From: Curvularia sp. ZM96
Lineage: Eukaryota > Ascomycota > Dothideomycetes > Pleosporales > Pleosporaceae
DNA: 64,000 nt
Direction: 5' to 3'
Assembly: GCA_022457065.1 (NCBI GenBank)
Contig: JAJGBQ010000003.1
Coordinates: 496,001-560,000, forward strand
The notes under the pieces were generated by a model, which saw only the letters and a program-made list of their open reading frames with translations, was not told the DNA's origin and did not search any database. Positions within the stretch are counted from its first letter, which is position 1. Each line of letters begins with the position of its first letter. Below are positions 34,701 to 46,067 of the stretch, one piece after another. The translations under genes were made by a program, and so were the position numbers.

Positions 34701-35653
34701 TCGAGGAAGAAGAAATCTCCAGACTTGTCATCGACCAGGTATTCAATGGTCCCAGCAGACCCATACTTGATGGATTCAGCGAGACGAACAGCTGCATCAC
34801 CTAGCTTCTTGCGCAACTCGGCGTGTCTTTCGACAAATGGGCTCGGACACTCTTCGATAACCTTTTGATGTCGTCTCTGGATGGAGCACTCGCGCTCGCC
34901 GAAATGTATTGCCTGGCCTTGGCCGTTGCCAAAGACTTGGACTTCAATGTGATGGCTGGCAGGGTAAAAAGCCTCGATGAAGACGCCAGGGTTCTTAAAC
35001 AGCGTCTTACCTCTTGATTGCACCATGCGGAAGCCATCACGTACCTCTTCGACCTTGTTACAGGTGATGAGGCCCATACCGCCGCCGCCTCCCGTTGCCT
35101 TGAGCATGACTGGGAAGCCGATGCGTTCGGCTTCTTTCACAGCCGCTTCTTCATTCTCGACCAGCCCTTTTGTTCCAGGGACAATGGGCACATTGGCTGC
35201 CTCTGCGAGCTCTCTTGCGGTATGCTTGACACCAAAGGCCTCAATCGCTTCGGGAGAAGGTCCTACCCATGCGATCCCTGCATCACTGACTAGTCGTGCA
35301 AAATGCGCGTTCTCTGATAGAAACCCGTAACCTGGGATGATTGCATCTGCCCCCTTTTCCTTTGCTATCTGCAAGACGGCTTCTTCGTCTGTGTATGCAG
35401 TCGCATTGCTACCTGGAAGTAAGACTGCTTCATCGGCATCCCGCACATGTTGAGACGCCGCATCAGCCTCAGAATAAATGGCAATGGTCCTGATGTTGAG
35501 TTTCCTTGCGGTCTTGCAGATGCGAACCTGCAATATAAAGGGTTAGATCAGTACTATACATCGATAGCGGTGGACGGAATTGTTCCGCTACGACTTTGTA
35601 CGTACCGCAATCTCTCCGCGATTTGCAATAAGCAGCGTTTTCAGCTTTTCCAT
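31735..35653 (-). CDS. Urea-carboxylase-like biotin enzyme (BC-AHS2-AHS1-BCCP), probable lactam/oxoproline utilisation enzyme
   Basis: Four exons: 35653-35606, 35527-34390, 34325-31948, 31887-31735; 1238 residues. In order: biotin carboxylase (1-~450; LLIANRGEIAVRICK, ATP-grasp GGGGGMG at 162-168, EMNTRLQVEH), a carboxyltransferase-like KipA/PxpC (AHS2) domain (about 463-770), a KipI/PxpB (AHS1) domain (about 800-1030), a charged coiled coil, and a biotin carrier domain with LEAMKLEI (Lys1196 biotinylated). Urea amidolyase has the same parts plus an N-terminal amidase, which is absent here. Start and first intron are supported by the unbroken ANRGEIAVRI motif across the junction. Its divergent neighbour is a LamB/PxpA protein, so the substrate may be a lactam or 5-oxoproline rather than urea. 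In Aspergillus nidulans divergent lamA and lamB serve 2-pyrrolidinone use; this may be the lamA counterpart. Confidence 0.85.
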
Positions 35654-36116
35654 TTCATACAGATCTAGAATATTGCATGCTACTGAGCTTCGTACCATGT
35701 ACTCGCGCGCACGCGACAATTAATGAAGCCGCTGTTGGAGCCGTCTGCCCGAAAGTAACTCCAAAAGCCCCGCCTTCTTCCCGCCTGTCTCCGTCCCGCC
35801 AACGAGGTAGCCCCTCGTCATCGGCGAAAGCAGACTTGCAATTGGCGCCCGACACGCGCGTGTTCTGTTTTCGACGTGTCGAAGGACCGCGGAGCGACGT
35901 CACCGCGGCAGTGTCAGAGGGCGGGGTTGATAACGAAGCTTTGGAGACGTGACGCTATCTCATCTGACCGATGGAGTAGATTGGAGACGAATGGTCGACC
36001 GGAGTAGATACTGAATATCACCGACATCTGGCAATTACCTTGATCATACTAGAAGTTCATTCTTAAATCAGACCTTGCATTGAACATCAAGACAGCCAGC
36101 AAGACGCCTACTGACA
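35654..36116. promoter_or_regulatory. Shared divergent promoter of the biotin enzyme and lamB
   Basis: 463 bases between two start codons. It contains a TGATAA at 35928-35933 (plus) and an AGATAG at 35955-35960 (minus), both fitting the HGATAR sites of nitrogen GATA factors such as AreA, and an ATTGG at 35841-35845 (CCAAT on the minus strand). Clustering of the two GATA sites within 33 bases is compatible with nitrogen control of a catabolic pair. Such short words also occur by chance. Confidence 0.5.
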
Positions 36117-37009
36117 ATGCCAGCAATCAAGCACCCAGTAAAGATCAACGTCGATCTCGGCGAAGGATATGGAAATTTCAAATGCGGACCAGACGATGAA
36201 TTGATTCCCTTCATTGACCATGCAAACGTAGCATGCGGCTTTCACGCGGGGTGAGGATGAACAACATCAGATAAAAATGAAGAGTTCAGCTAACAAATCA
36301 CCCCTTTCTCTCAGCGACCCCTTAATCATGCACCAGACCGTCCTAGCATGCAAGAAGCACAACATCGCCGTGGGCGCTCACCCCGGTCTCCCCGACATCC
36401 AAGGCTTCGGACGACGAGAAATCAAAATGTCGCCTGAGGAACTAACCGCCGCAGTGCGGTACCAGGTCGGAGCGCTCAAGGCATTTCTAGACGCTGAAGG
36501 TATGCCGCTGCATCACGTGAAGCCGCACGGTGTCTTGTACGGCATGATGTACAGAGACAAAGACGTCTGCCGCGCTGTGTACGCTGGCGTGCCACCAGGG
36601 ACGACCGTCTTTGGGCTCGCAGGCACGCTGCATGAAGAAGTTGCCCGAGAAATGGGCCTGCCGTTTGTGGCGGAGTTGTACGGTGATGTCAAGTACAACA
36701 AGGACAAGACGCTTGTGATTGACCGTAAGAAAAAGTATGCAGTTGATCCTGTATTCGCTCATGTTATTAGGTCTTGACTTATTAATCGTGTGCAGGCCAT
36801 GGCATCCTGATGAGACGAGGAAGCATGTTCGCAGCCAGGTGGAGAATGCGACAGTGACGGCTGTTACGGGCGAGGAATTGCAACTCCCTGTTGGTGATTA
36901 CCAGGTTTCGTTATGCTGCCACTCGGATTCGCCGGGTGCGGTGGAGATTGTGAAGGCGGCGCGAGAAATCGTGGACGAGTTCAATAGTAAAAATTATCCA
37001 AAGTCTTAG
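36117..37009 (+). CDS. lamB: LamB/YcsF (PxpA) family lactam-utilisation protein
   Basis: Three exons: 36117-36250, 36315-36734, 36796-37009; 255 residues, the usual family length. Visible family motifs: INVDLGEGYGNFKCG at the start, IDHANVACGFHAGD (completed across intron 1), GAHPGLPD, FGRR, HHVKPHGVLY, and CCHSDSPGAVE near the end. In bacteria the homologue PxpA works with PxpB and PxpC as an ATP-dependent 5-oxoprolinase; in Aspergillus nidulans LamB is needed for 2-pyrrolidinone use. The divergent neighbour carries PxpB- and PxpC-like domains, so the two proteins may form one enzyme system. Acidic and His residues of the metal/substrate site appear intact. No targeting signal is seen, so a cytosolic location is likely. 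Confidence 0.9.
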
Positions 37010-38350
37010 GAAGGATGAGGTGATTCGAGAGAAGAGAAAAATTGTATGAGCTTGGTGTTGGATGATGTTATTAGGGTTGATATATTTATCACAGGGTAGG
37101 TTAATACCATATTGCCTACGAGCCTGCCTGTATCCAGGCTGATAAATTCTGAAAGATAAGATCACTGTGATTAATCTATCTGATTCTGGGTCCGAAAGAT
37201 ATTCTTACCAGTACCCGGCCTTGAGAATTATCACGCATGGGCGGAGTTTATAATTTAAAGCCTTCGCAAGATGTCCAATATTAGGAAAGATAAAACCGGA
37301 TAACAAAACACCCCCAGTCCGCAATGATGATATCACGACATCCACATAACAAAGAAACTCACCCTAGCAAATAAATACTTTATCTCATCTCCTAGCAGCA
37401 GAAAAAAAAGCCCTCATCAGCAAAAATCTATTTCTGTATCCTGTCCCACGACTAAGCACCAACATCAAACCCGCTCACCACGAAAACAAACCGAAAAAAA
37501 AGAACAATAAGGGCGCTGGATAAGCATCAGCAAGCACCGTACCCTACCCCACGCAAAAAAGCAAAGCGAAACAAGATCTCTCACCCACATACTCCACAAT
37601 ATCAAGCCTCGTTTTTTTATTTTATTTCGTATCTAGTCCTACCCATACATGCCCCCTTTCCCCCACCATGCAATCCGCGAAAAACAACAACAACGAAGGC
37701 TCCTCTGGCCCCTACATCGCACCAAACCCCCCTATAACCTAGCACGATAGTAGAGAGAGAAAAAAAACCCAACAGAAAGGAAAGGTATATATATATAGAT
37801 ATAGAGTATGGATATCAATTCAAGAGCCAAAACAAAGGAAAACAAAGATGGAGAGAAGAAAGGAAAAAAAAAAAGGTTCGAAGAATAGAAGAACGAAGCG
37901 AAGGTATAGAAAAGAAAGAAAGGAGCCCAGCACGAACCCCACCCACTGCAACAGAGAAGCGGGAAGAAGCACAAATGAGGTGTGTGCGTGTGAAGAAGTA
38001 AGGGAAAAAAAAGAAAAAGCCCGTGACCCCACGACGCATGCATGCATGCATGCATGATATGCGTAGTAGTTTCACCGCCCCACACCTCCCATTGTGTGGA
38101 AACTGCGCCCCTCTCATGAACGAGAGGAGGTAGGCTGGCAATGCACATGGGGATACAAAAAAAAACATGTCTTGACAAAACACGTGAGCAGGCGCGGCGA
38201 AGAAGACACCTTCGTGACCGCTCAAGTTAAGTTGCGAAAGAAAATGGCGAAAGCGAAGATGGCGATGAAGAAGAAGAAGAAGAAGAAGAACTCAGCGTTT
38301 TCAATGTGATAACTCCGCGAACATCATCATCGTCGTCGTCGTCGTCATCA
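37010..38350. other. Low-complexity intergenic region
   Basis: About 1.3 kb between convergent genes. It has a purine-rich tract (about 37840-37925), short TA runs near 37787, an (ATGC)n palindromic run at 38038-38056, and GAA and ATC/GTC triplet runs near the kinase end. No gene is supported; the open frames here are products of the simple repeats. Confidence 0.6.
38267..38290. repeat. (GAA)8 microsatellite
   Basis: Eight perfect GAA triplets in the 3' flank of the kinase gene. A separate ATC/GTC run follows at about 38322-38352, reaching the kinase stop codon. Confidence 0.85.
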
Positions 38351-40597
38351 TCACCTGTCCAACGACGCCTCTGAACTCTGCTGTATGGCGGAAGTCTCTT
38401 CTTCTTCTTCTTCAGCAATCACATCATCACCATCACCATTATGCTGCACGCTACTCGGACTCATGGCCAACAACCCCCCTGGAACCGTAATCCCGCTTTG
38501 CACCCAGTCCAACTTTTCAATCTCCTCCAGACTCTTTCGGCCGCGGGATACTTTTTTCAGTAGACCTTCTACACACTCGCGTGCACCAGTCCATTCTGCG
38601 CCTTTGACGGGATCCCACTCGCCGTCGTCGTCGCCGAACGTGACCCACGACCAGTCGCAGCGGGCGATGCGGTGCGCGGCTCGGCTGCGAGATGCGGCTT
38701 TGCCTGGGGGCGGGTCGAACGGCAGTCGTCCCTCCATGAGCGCATACAGTACGACACCAAGGGCCCAGGCATCCGTGGAGCGGCCATCGTAGGGCTGGCC
38801 GAGTAGGATCTCGGGCGCGGCATAGTCTTCACTTCCGCAGCGGGTAGTTAGAAGTGGGGATTCCGGCGGGGCGGGAATCCGTCGCGAGAGGCCGAGATCA
38901 GTCAGTGTTGCTAGGGGTTGCGGGTGAGCCTGGGGGTTTTGGAGGTGAGGCACGGCAGATATGGGAATGTTGAGGAGGATATCTGGAGGAAAAGGTTATT
39001 AGTATCAGGCAGCACTGATGGAGACATACCATCTCCAAGTTATAGAGCAGAGGGAGAGAAAGAATAGGAATGAGAGAGTGGAGGCAGTACTTTCTAGTTT
39101 GATGTCGCGGTGCACAATCAGTTGGCAATGCAGATATCGCACGGCGCTGACCATTTCGGCAAAGATGCGTTGGACAATGTCGGGTGTCAGCATGTCGCGA
39201 TGGTCACTGGCTACGTCAAAGAGATCACCACCGGGGCAATATGTGAGGACAATCAGGGCTTGGGCATCGTCGTAGTCGAACGCTTGGAGGTGGACAAGAG
39301 ATGGGTGCGAGATGGATCGAAGCATATCGACTTCTCGCTTCAGACTTAATTCTACGCGCTCCTCGTCGGCGCCGCCGGCAGGACCATGCTCGACGACTTT
39401 GATGGCGGCCAACTTGCGCGGGTCCAAAGTGGATTCATCCAGAGGGTCCTTGGCCGCTTTCTTTTCGCAGGTAGCTAGGTAGACTTTGCTAAATGTGCCC
39501 TGGCCGAGTTGGCGGACAGGGCGCCAGTGCTGTTTCGTCTTCTGAGGGCCAACTCGTACAGTCAAGTACTGGCTTTTGTCCTCGTCAGCTACATCTTCCT
39601 CCTCAGTGTCAGTAACACTCCGGTTGCTGGCATTGCTCGCGGGGGGAGTGGGAAGCCCCGCTGGGACTTTTGCGGGGACCAGGCCTCGTTGTGTTGCCAG
39701 GTATGTCTCGCGGTTCATGCGGTTTTGAGCATTGGCGTCTGCCTCTGTGGCAGCGTTGCCTATTGTGACTTGTCGAGGGCGAGCATTGTGCATGGGGTCA
39801 GGCGTGTACTCGCTCACGCTCCTGTTGCGTTCGCGGGCGGCCTCACTCTTTTGTTGCGAATTGGCAGCGGCGGCCTCAATGGCGGCGGCCTTGAGGCCCG
39901 AGTATCCCTTCTTCTTGAGCGAGGGCGAGGGCGACAGAGTGCCCTTTGCGAACATGGCATATGAGTCATCACGAGAAGCGCCCGAGATCCCCCGCGAGCG
40001 AGGACGGTGTTCGGCCCTCTGCCATGGTCCGGGGGAGTCGCCCATCACCAGCGGCGATGGAAGTGGGGTGATGTCGCCCAGCGCGTTGAGTGCGGGCGAG
40101 GATATGGCTGAGCCGGGCGACAGCGACCCAAGGCTGGCCGTCGACCAGGCGGTCCTCAGGTAGCCCTCTTGAATCGCAATGGGCGCCGTGGCTGACTGAC
40201 GCAGCGCGTCGCTCCCGTTGGCCTCCAGATTGGCGGGATCGAGCGAAGCCGCCCGCGACGAAGTAGACTTTGAGATGGCGAGGTCCGTGTCGAGCTTCAG
40301 TGCGGTTGAAGGAGCGCGAACGTGGTATCTGGGCAGCGAGGGATCCGTGGTGCCGGTTTCAAACGAGAGGTCCGAGGCCGTGAGGGTCGAGGCAGCATTA
40401 GGGTGCGCGGCGGCAGCGAGCAGCGTCGAGGCGGGCGTTGCAAGGGTGCTGGAGTTGTGCTGCTGCGTCGGCTTGTCGCCGGCGGGGGCGGCGCTTTTCT
40501 GGTCAGCGGCGGGCGAGAGCGAGGAGGGGAGACCTGGAGAGGCTGACGTTGGGCCGTCCATGGTGTTGTATGGCGGCGGACTGTGTGGCTCGTCCAT
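38351..40597 (-). CDS. Serine/threonine protein kinase with long disordered N-terminus (Prr1-like)
   Basis: Two exons (40597-39091, 38982-38351), 712 residues. About 350 Ser/Pro/Ala-rich disordered residues precede the kinase domain (about 358-650). P-loop GQGTFSKV, ATP Lys400 in AAIKVV, catalytic HRDIKLEN (Asp498; the Asn comes from joining the exons), and CGSEDYAAPE are intact. The metal-binding motif reads DLG (531-533) instead of DFG. The activation segment GSEDY and the following DGRSTDAWALGVVLY resemble fungal Prr1/Prr2-type kinases, but I cannot fix the subfamily. The tail after the domain is short and acidic (EEEEEET). Substrates are unknown; the disordered N-terminus with many SP sites suggests control by phosphorylation. 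Confidence 0.82.
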
Positions 40598-41385
40598 TAG
40601 TCGTCGGTCTGCAGTCTGCGGGTAATGCTAAACATGGACGTGCGCCTCTGGTGGCATCCCTTAGCGCGTCCCCCCTCGCACCCATCGTGCATCCAGCCCT
40701 GCCCTGCCCGTCTCATTGGGGCTCCCGCCACACTAGAACACAACCGGCCGCCCATCCAGATAACGTTTGCAGAAGCAATAGTCCTGGGCTCGCCTCCTCT
40801 GCATCTAACTCTTGTTCCCTCTAGCTTGCCATGCGCCGCTGCGGCTCTCGTCGCCAGCTCACGGCTCACGGCTCACGGCTCACGGCGTCTCATCGCCGTC
40901 ATCCATGGTTCACTCCATTCCTGGCTCGCGGTGAAACCGAAAATAGCAACCTACTGGAAAAGTTGTCCCAGTTGTTGATTCTTTACTGTGTTCTTGTCAC
41001 TTACGACTCCGCTTTCAAATACAGCGGCAGTTGTTGTCACAGTGATTTATTCTTTCTGCGTCGATAGCCTGTTTGGGTAGATGAGCTCTTCCGGTGTTAC
41101 TAATTGCGGGAGGGCCTCGGTACCTGTTTCTGCCCGTCCGTGACCGCAACCCCTTTTACACACCCAACAGCCTAAGCACCATCCATGAGACTATCCGATT
41201 CATTCATTGGTTATCATACAAGATCCCGTCAAAAACAAAAACAAAAGAGCACACTGGCCTGAATGAACCCTATCGCACTAACCCAGCCTTCCTTCTTCCC
41301 TGAGCCTACGCGCCGGTTCTTTTTGATCCCTTCAATCAGGACATGGCCAATCTCGACAGACACCCACTCTCTCCACCAAGCAAGC
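40598..41385. other. Promoter region of the kinase gene
   Basis: 788 bases upstream of the kinase start and downstream of the coiled-coil protein gene (both minus). Includes four tandem copies of a 7-base unit, GCTCACG, at 40857-40884. No gene is supported. Confidence 0.5.
40857..40884. repeat. Four tandem copies of GCTCACG
   Basis: A perfect heptanucleotide array 260 bases upstream of the kinase start. It may be a simple slippage product or a clustered protein-binding site; nothing in the sequence decides this. Confidence 0.8.
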
Positions 41386-44300
41386 TCACTTGGCCTGTCC
41401 ATGGTTGTTGAACGGGTAGTTCTGGTCAGGAGAGCCCGGAGAGTAGCTGTAGGAAGAGTAACTGCCAGAGTATCCGGCGTTGTAGTGGTAAGGGTTCGTT
41501 GGGTACGCAGGGCGATCTTCTTTGCTATTGCGGCCAAGATATCCAGGACGCACAGCCCACTGATGGCCGTTCTGATACCCAAGACGGGCATCGCCCTGGC
41601 TGTCCATAGGCGCCATCATACTGCGGTTATCGTGCACGTTGCCTGGCTCACAGCCAGAACCATGGTTACCAACAAAGCCCTGAGGGTAGCCTTTGTTCGG
41701 ACTATTGTACGGGGCGCTAATACCGTACTGCTGACTGGTCCTGTCCTCTGCTGCCTTCTGTTCAGACGTCTTTTGCAAAGCCTGGATCATCTGCTTCATC
41801 TCCTTGATTTCTGCTTCCATGCTTGCCATCTTTGCGCTCTGCTCGGCAAGAGTGCTCGGAATGGCTTCCTTGATACTGACTTTGAGTGCATCCAGCGTAG
41901 CGTGAAAATGGTCCTGTTTGGCGACAACACCATCAATATGACCCATGCATCCGCGTATGTGAGTGGCATCCTGTTTGACTGCATCCAACTCGAGCTTGAC
42001 TTGATCAAAGCGCTTGTTGATTAACTCAGTCGAGTGCTCATGCCTCGCCTGGGACAAAACCTTGTCCTGCTTATGGAGCGAATCCAGAAGATCCCATGTT
42101 GTCTTGCCGACCACGTCCAGGTGCTCATTGGTCATGTAGAAGTGGTCGTCGATGCTCCTGGTCGGAACCTGATGCGGATGCGGGAGCAGGCCGAACGAAC
42201 CACTTATAGGCATGGGTGGGCGTCCCGTATGCATAGGTACGGCTGCTTTGTGCAATGGACTGGGAACAGCGCTGGGGCAGAGAGGCCGGAAGTCACTGTG
42301 CGACTGGCTTTGATTGGGACTGATGGCATGCAGCATGTCAGTAAGCCGTGAACAAGAGTCGTCGGTGTGGAGCGGGCCGCCATGGTTCTTGCTCTGTGGC
42401 GTGGAGTTGGATTGATCGTTGATGAGAAGCTCTTGCATGACACGCGTCGTGATTGTGGTATCAGGTTGCATGTCTTTCTCCCTGGCAAGCTCCTGTTGCC
42501 GTTCGAGTTCGAGTGCAGTGGGCGAGCCTGCATCGATGTCCTTTGTGTCTCCTTGAAACATCATTGGGGTAATGCCCGTAAGAGGCTTGTCCGGTGAATT
42601 CTGGGGAGACGGTGACTCGGAAGGGATTGTATACAGCAAGCGGCCTGTGTCAGTCTAGAGGGTATCATTAGCGTTGGCCCGTGAGACAGTCAAGGTGAAG
42701 GTGAGTGCGCGTGTGAACGCGTCAGACAAACGCGGTGAAAGTAAAATGGGGTAGACTCACATTCTTGGACGGCGTCTCGCCTTTTCGAAAGCCGAGGGCG
42801 GGAATGTTCTTGGGAGAGTAGAAGTGAGGTTTGAGCGGGCTAAAGCTTTTCTGCTCGCGGATGCCACTTGGGCCCTTGTCACTTTTGCTGCCCAGAGGAG
42901 GAAGCTGCGGTCGCTTGAGGCGGCCGCCTTCCAGCGGAGTACTGCGCTTGCCTTCTGATGGAGCACTAAGCAAACTTTCCAATTGAGCACTACGCTGGCC
43001 TTCGGTCTGCTTCAGGCAGTCACTGTGCTTGCCTTCTGTCTTGTTCAGGGAATCATTACGCGCTGGGAACCGCGGTGCCGGCTCTTCATCTTCAGTCTGC
43101 TTCAGCGAAATCCTACGCCTGAAGTACTCATGTGGCGGCAGCTCGCCAGTGAGCCTTTGGTAAGTCTCTGCGTGATAAGGAATGAACTTTGAAGGACTGT
43201 CGGGGTCACTCTCAGACACGGTCTCCGGGGTTGACGGTGCAGGCAGGCCCAAGTCTGGAATCTCCACCAGTGTGTTTCCCTCGATATCTGCGTCGTAGCT
43301 CTGACGAAGGTCGTGGGCTGGGCCGACTCGGCGGAGTGGGCTGCCAGTCCTTGGGTACGGAGGAGTGTCCTTGGCGGGCGGTGTCGGTGGGATCGACTCT
43401 TGGGACGCGTTGACATCGAGAACTGGAGTGATGTATCTAACGTCATACGACTGCTTGTTCAAGCCGTCTCTGCTGGGTGAGCTGTGTCTACCACCAGTAC
43501 GAGGGCGTTGTAGCGAGCCATGGTCGTGGCGATCGTCATAGCTGTCAGGATTGGCAAAGTCGGGCATTGACTTTGAAGTTGCTGAGTGAAGAGGCCATTC
43601 GAGTTCCGGCGAAGGGGGCAGCGCCGGTTTGATAGGACGGGCTTCAATCACCTGAGGCTGTCGTTCTACTTCACCCAATACCTGTGCTGCTTTGGACGGC
43701 ATCAATACCGGCACTGCAGTGCTAAAAGGCGATGCTGCCGTGCCAGAGGACTTGGAGAAGGCATTGCGAAGATTTTGGAAAATCTTCTTCTTGGGGCTCT
43801 TGGGTGCCTCGTCTTGAGCTGGTTGCTCGTCTTCATTGACAGCTCGACACTGTGACCGCAGATCTATGGTTTTGATATAGACCTCATTCTCGTTCAAGCC
43901 ACCTGCGGTCTTTTAGTAACGATACTGTAGAACAAGGGTCATATACTTACCATTGCCTGGAGTAGGCGGGATCTGCCCGGTCAACTTGAACAAGTTTCGC
44001 TCAGATCGTGACTCAATCTCACCTCGAGCCGTCAGCTCGTCGAGGGCTTCAAGCTGCGCCTGAGCGGCTGCGGCACTCTGCTGACTGCGGCCTGATCGCT
44101 TTGAGCGCGTCGTGGAGCCATGAGAGCTGCCTGCAACAGATACATAGTCTGACTTCTGAGAAGACAGGGCAGTTCTCTGTTCCATGAAATTGGTGAGCTC
44201 AGCCACGGCGTTGCGGCCCCTACTAGAACCTGAGTGCGGAAGCTGTATCTCAGCCGGATCTACGGGCGTAGTCACTGAACTGGCTCCGGCAGACCGCTGT

Positions 44301-44479
44301 CCCCAGTGGGTGACACGGGAAGAATCTTGAGCATGTTGCGGTTGCCTTTCATGTCCCGCATATTGAGCATTGGGTGGCAGCTCTGTGAGCTGCTGCCGCT
44401 GCTGCTGCTGTGAAAGTGAGGGTTTGTTGGTAGGGAGAGGCGGAGGACGGTTGCCTCGCGGATCAGGCCTAGACGGCAT
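41386..44479 (-). CDS. Large disordered coiled-coil protein of unknown function
   Basis: Three exons: 44479-43951, 43902-42761, 42654-41386; 979 residues, both introns GT..AG and in phase. Three separate open frames join into one protein, which is why the later parts lack a start codon. The first 720 residues are Pro/Ser/Gln-rich and disordered, with many SP and SPxP sites and a short repeated word (KQTEG/NKTEG) around 465-490. A single coiled-coil segment lies at about 725-850 (LELDAVKQD, MEAEIKEMKQMIQALQ). The last 110 residues are Tyr/Gly/Asn/Pro-rich (SYSSYSYSPGSP), a prion-like composition. No catalytic domain is recognised. It could be a scaffold or polarity-linked protein; its neighbour Cdc42 is suggestive but not evidence. 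Confidence 0.72.
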
Positions 44480-45202
44480 ATCCGACAGGCCTATAGCAAG
44501 TCCTTGCTATGCCTGAGGACTCGCGGTAGAGTGATGTGTGAAAGAGGAGAGTGAGCAAGCTCTATTGGGTTGGCTGCTGTAATGAGGTGAAAGGCTCGGC
44601 GACCTGTCCACGCACAACTGTCAGTACTTGGAACTTGTGGCACACAAGTTCAGAGGTCCTGGTCCCGGTTCGGCAGTGCGGCGAGAGGTTGCCTATGAGT
44701 ATTGTTGCTGAGGGATTAACTGAGAAAGACGCCTCTGCTGTATACCAAGGGTGCGTGGGAGTGCCGCCACAGGCAACCAAAATAACAACAAACGCAACAA
44801 ACGCAACGCACAATCACCTCGAAATTGGACAGAGTCCAGCCACGTGCGGGCGTGAAATTAGAAATGACGCCATCCGACTGTGAAAGTAGAGAACCTCGTT
44901 ACCTGCACCATGCCAGCTCGCCGCCAATTGGGAATATGCATGCATTTGTAGAAGAAGATTGGAACCAGATGTTTGAATTGACTGTCGTTTGAGCACCATG
45001 CAGGGCGAGAAAGCCAGTCAGGTCAATATGTAGAGAGCAAAAAGAAAAAGCAAGCCGGGTAATGGCAGAAGAAAAAGATCGCTACCCACAAATGGCGCCT
45101 GTATTCGAAGAGGTATCCAAAAGATTCACGCCTAATCAAAGAAGTTGTGTAATGCAACGCTCCCAAGCGTGCAGTCGTGCTTAGCTGTCGCCTCCACCGT
45201 GT
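44480..45202. other. Intergenic region between cdc42 and the coiled-coil gene
   Basis: 723 bases containing the cdc42 3' flank and the promoter of the coiled-coil protein gene. A short inverted repeat (ATAGCAAG, two bases, CTTGCTAT) lies at about 44483-44505. No gene is supported. Confidence 0.45.
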
Positions 45203-46067
45203 TCAAAGTATGCAGCATTTCTTACCCTTCTTTCTCTCGCCGCCTTCTTTCTTTGACGCGGGTGGCTCCAGTGCTGCGACAATTGCCTGTTGCCAAAGTA
45301 AGCATCATGAGAAGCGGTGGCCTGTGGGGGTTTGCTTACCTCGTCGAATACATCCTTGAGCTTATACTGGGTTAGCGCCGAGCACTCGACGTACTTGACG
45401 GCACCAAGTTCACGCGCCATTCGCTCGCCGTCCTCCTTCTTGACAGGGGCCATTCTCTGCTTGGAAAGCTTGTCCTTGACCGCGTTATCTTCTCGAAGAT
45501 CTACCTGCGTGCCAACGATAAGACAAGGTACGCCTGGGCAGTGGTGGTGGACCTCGGGGAACCATTTCTCGCGGACGTTCTCGAAAGAAGCGGGGGAGGT
45601 TACAGAGAAGCAGACAAGGAAGACGTCGGTCTGAGGGTACGACAAGGGTCGGAGACGGTCATAATCCTCCTGTCCGGCAGTATCGAAGAGACCAAGGGTG
45701 TAGGGTTCGTCACCAATCCTTTGACACCGTCAGCACAGCCGCTTCACCTATAGTTTATCCAAGCCCAAATCCACCGGGTCCATGCGTCGCCAATCCAGGC
45801 GAGCAAGCAAGAAAGCGAAAAAAAAAAGAGAGCGAATGGGACGAAGGGAGGCCTTACATGACGGTCACGGCATAGTTGTCGAAGACGGTGGGGACGTATT
45901 CCGAGGGGAACTTGTTTGTAGTGTAGCTGATGAGCAGACATGTCTTTCCGACAGCACCGTCGCCAACGACGACGCACCTGCAGAGAGCGGGGAGTTAGTA
46001 TGTAGCACGTTGCAGTGGAGTAGGAGCGGGAGCAGGGCTTCGCGTACTTGATTGTCGCAACGACCAT
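45203..46067 (-). CDS. cdc42: Rho-family GTPase Cdc42
   Basis: Four exons: 46067-46048, 45977-45858, 45718-45340, 45286-45203; 200 residues. Cdc42 controls polarised growth, septation and actin through its GTP-bound form at the plasma membrane. The first exon codes only six residues plus two bases (MVVATIK); the P-loop GDGAVGKT, switch I YVPTVFDNYAV, switch II DTAGQEDYDRLRPLSYPQTD, TQVDLR and CSAL are intact. The insert region and FDEAIVAALEPP are typical of Cdc42 rather than Rac. The end KKGKKCCIL is a polybasic region plus a CaaX box with Leu, which predicts geranylgeranylation. Intron 1 splits codon 7; the acceptor of exon 3 (CAAAG) is pyrimidine-poor. Confidence 0.96.
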
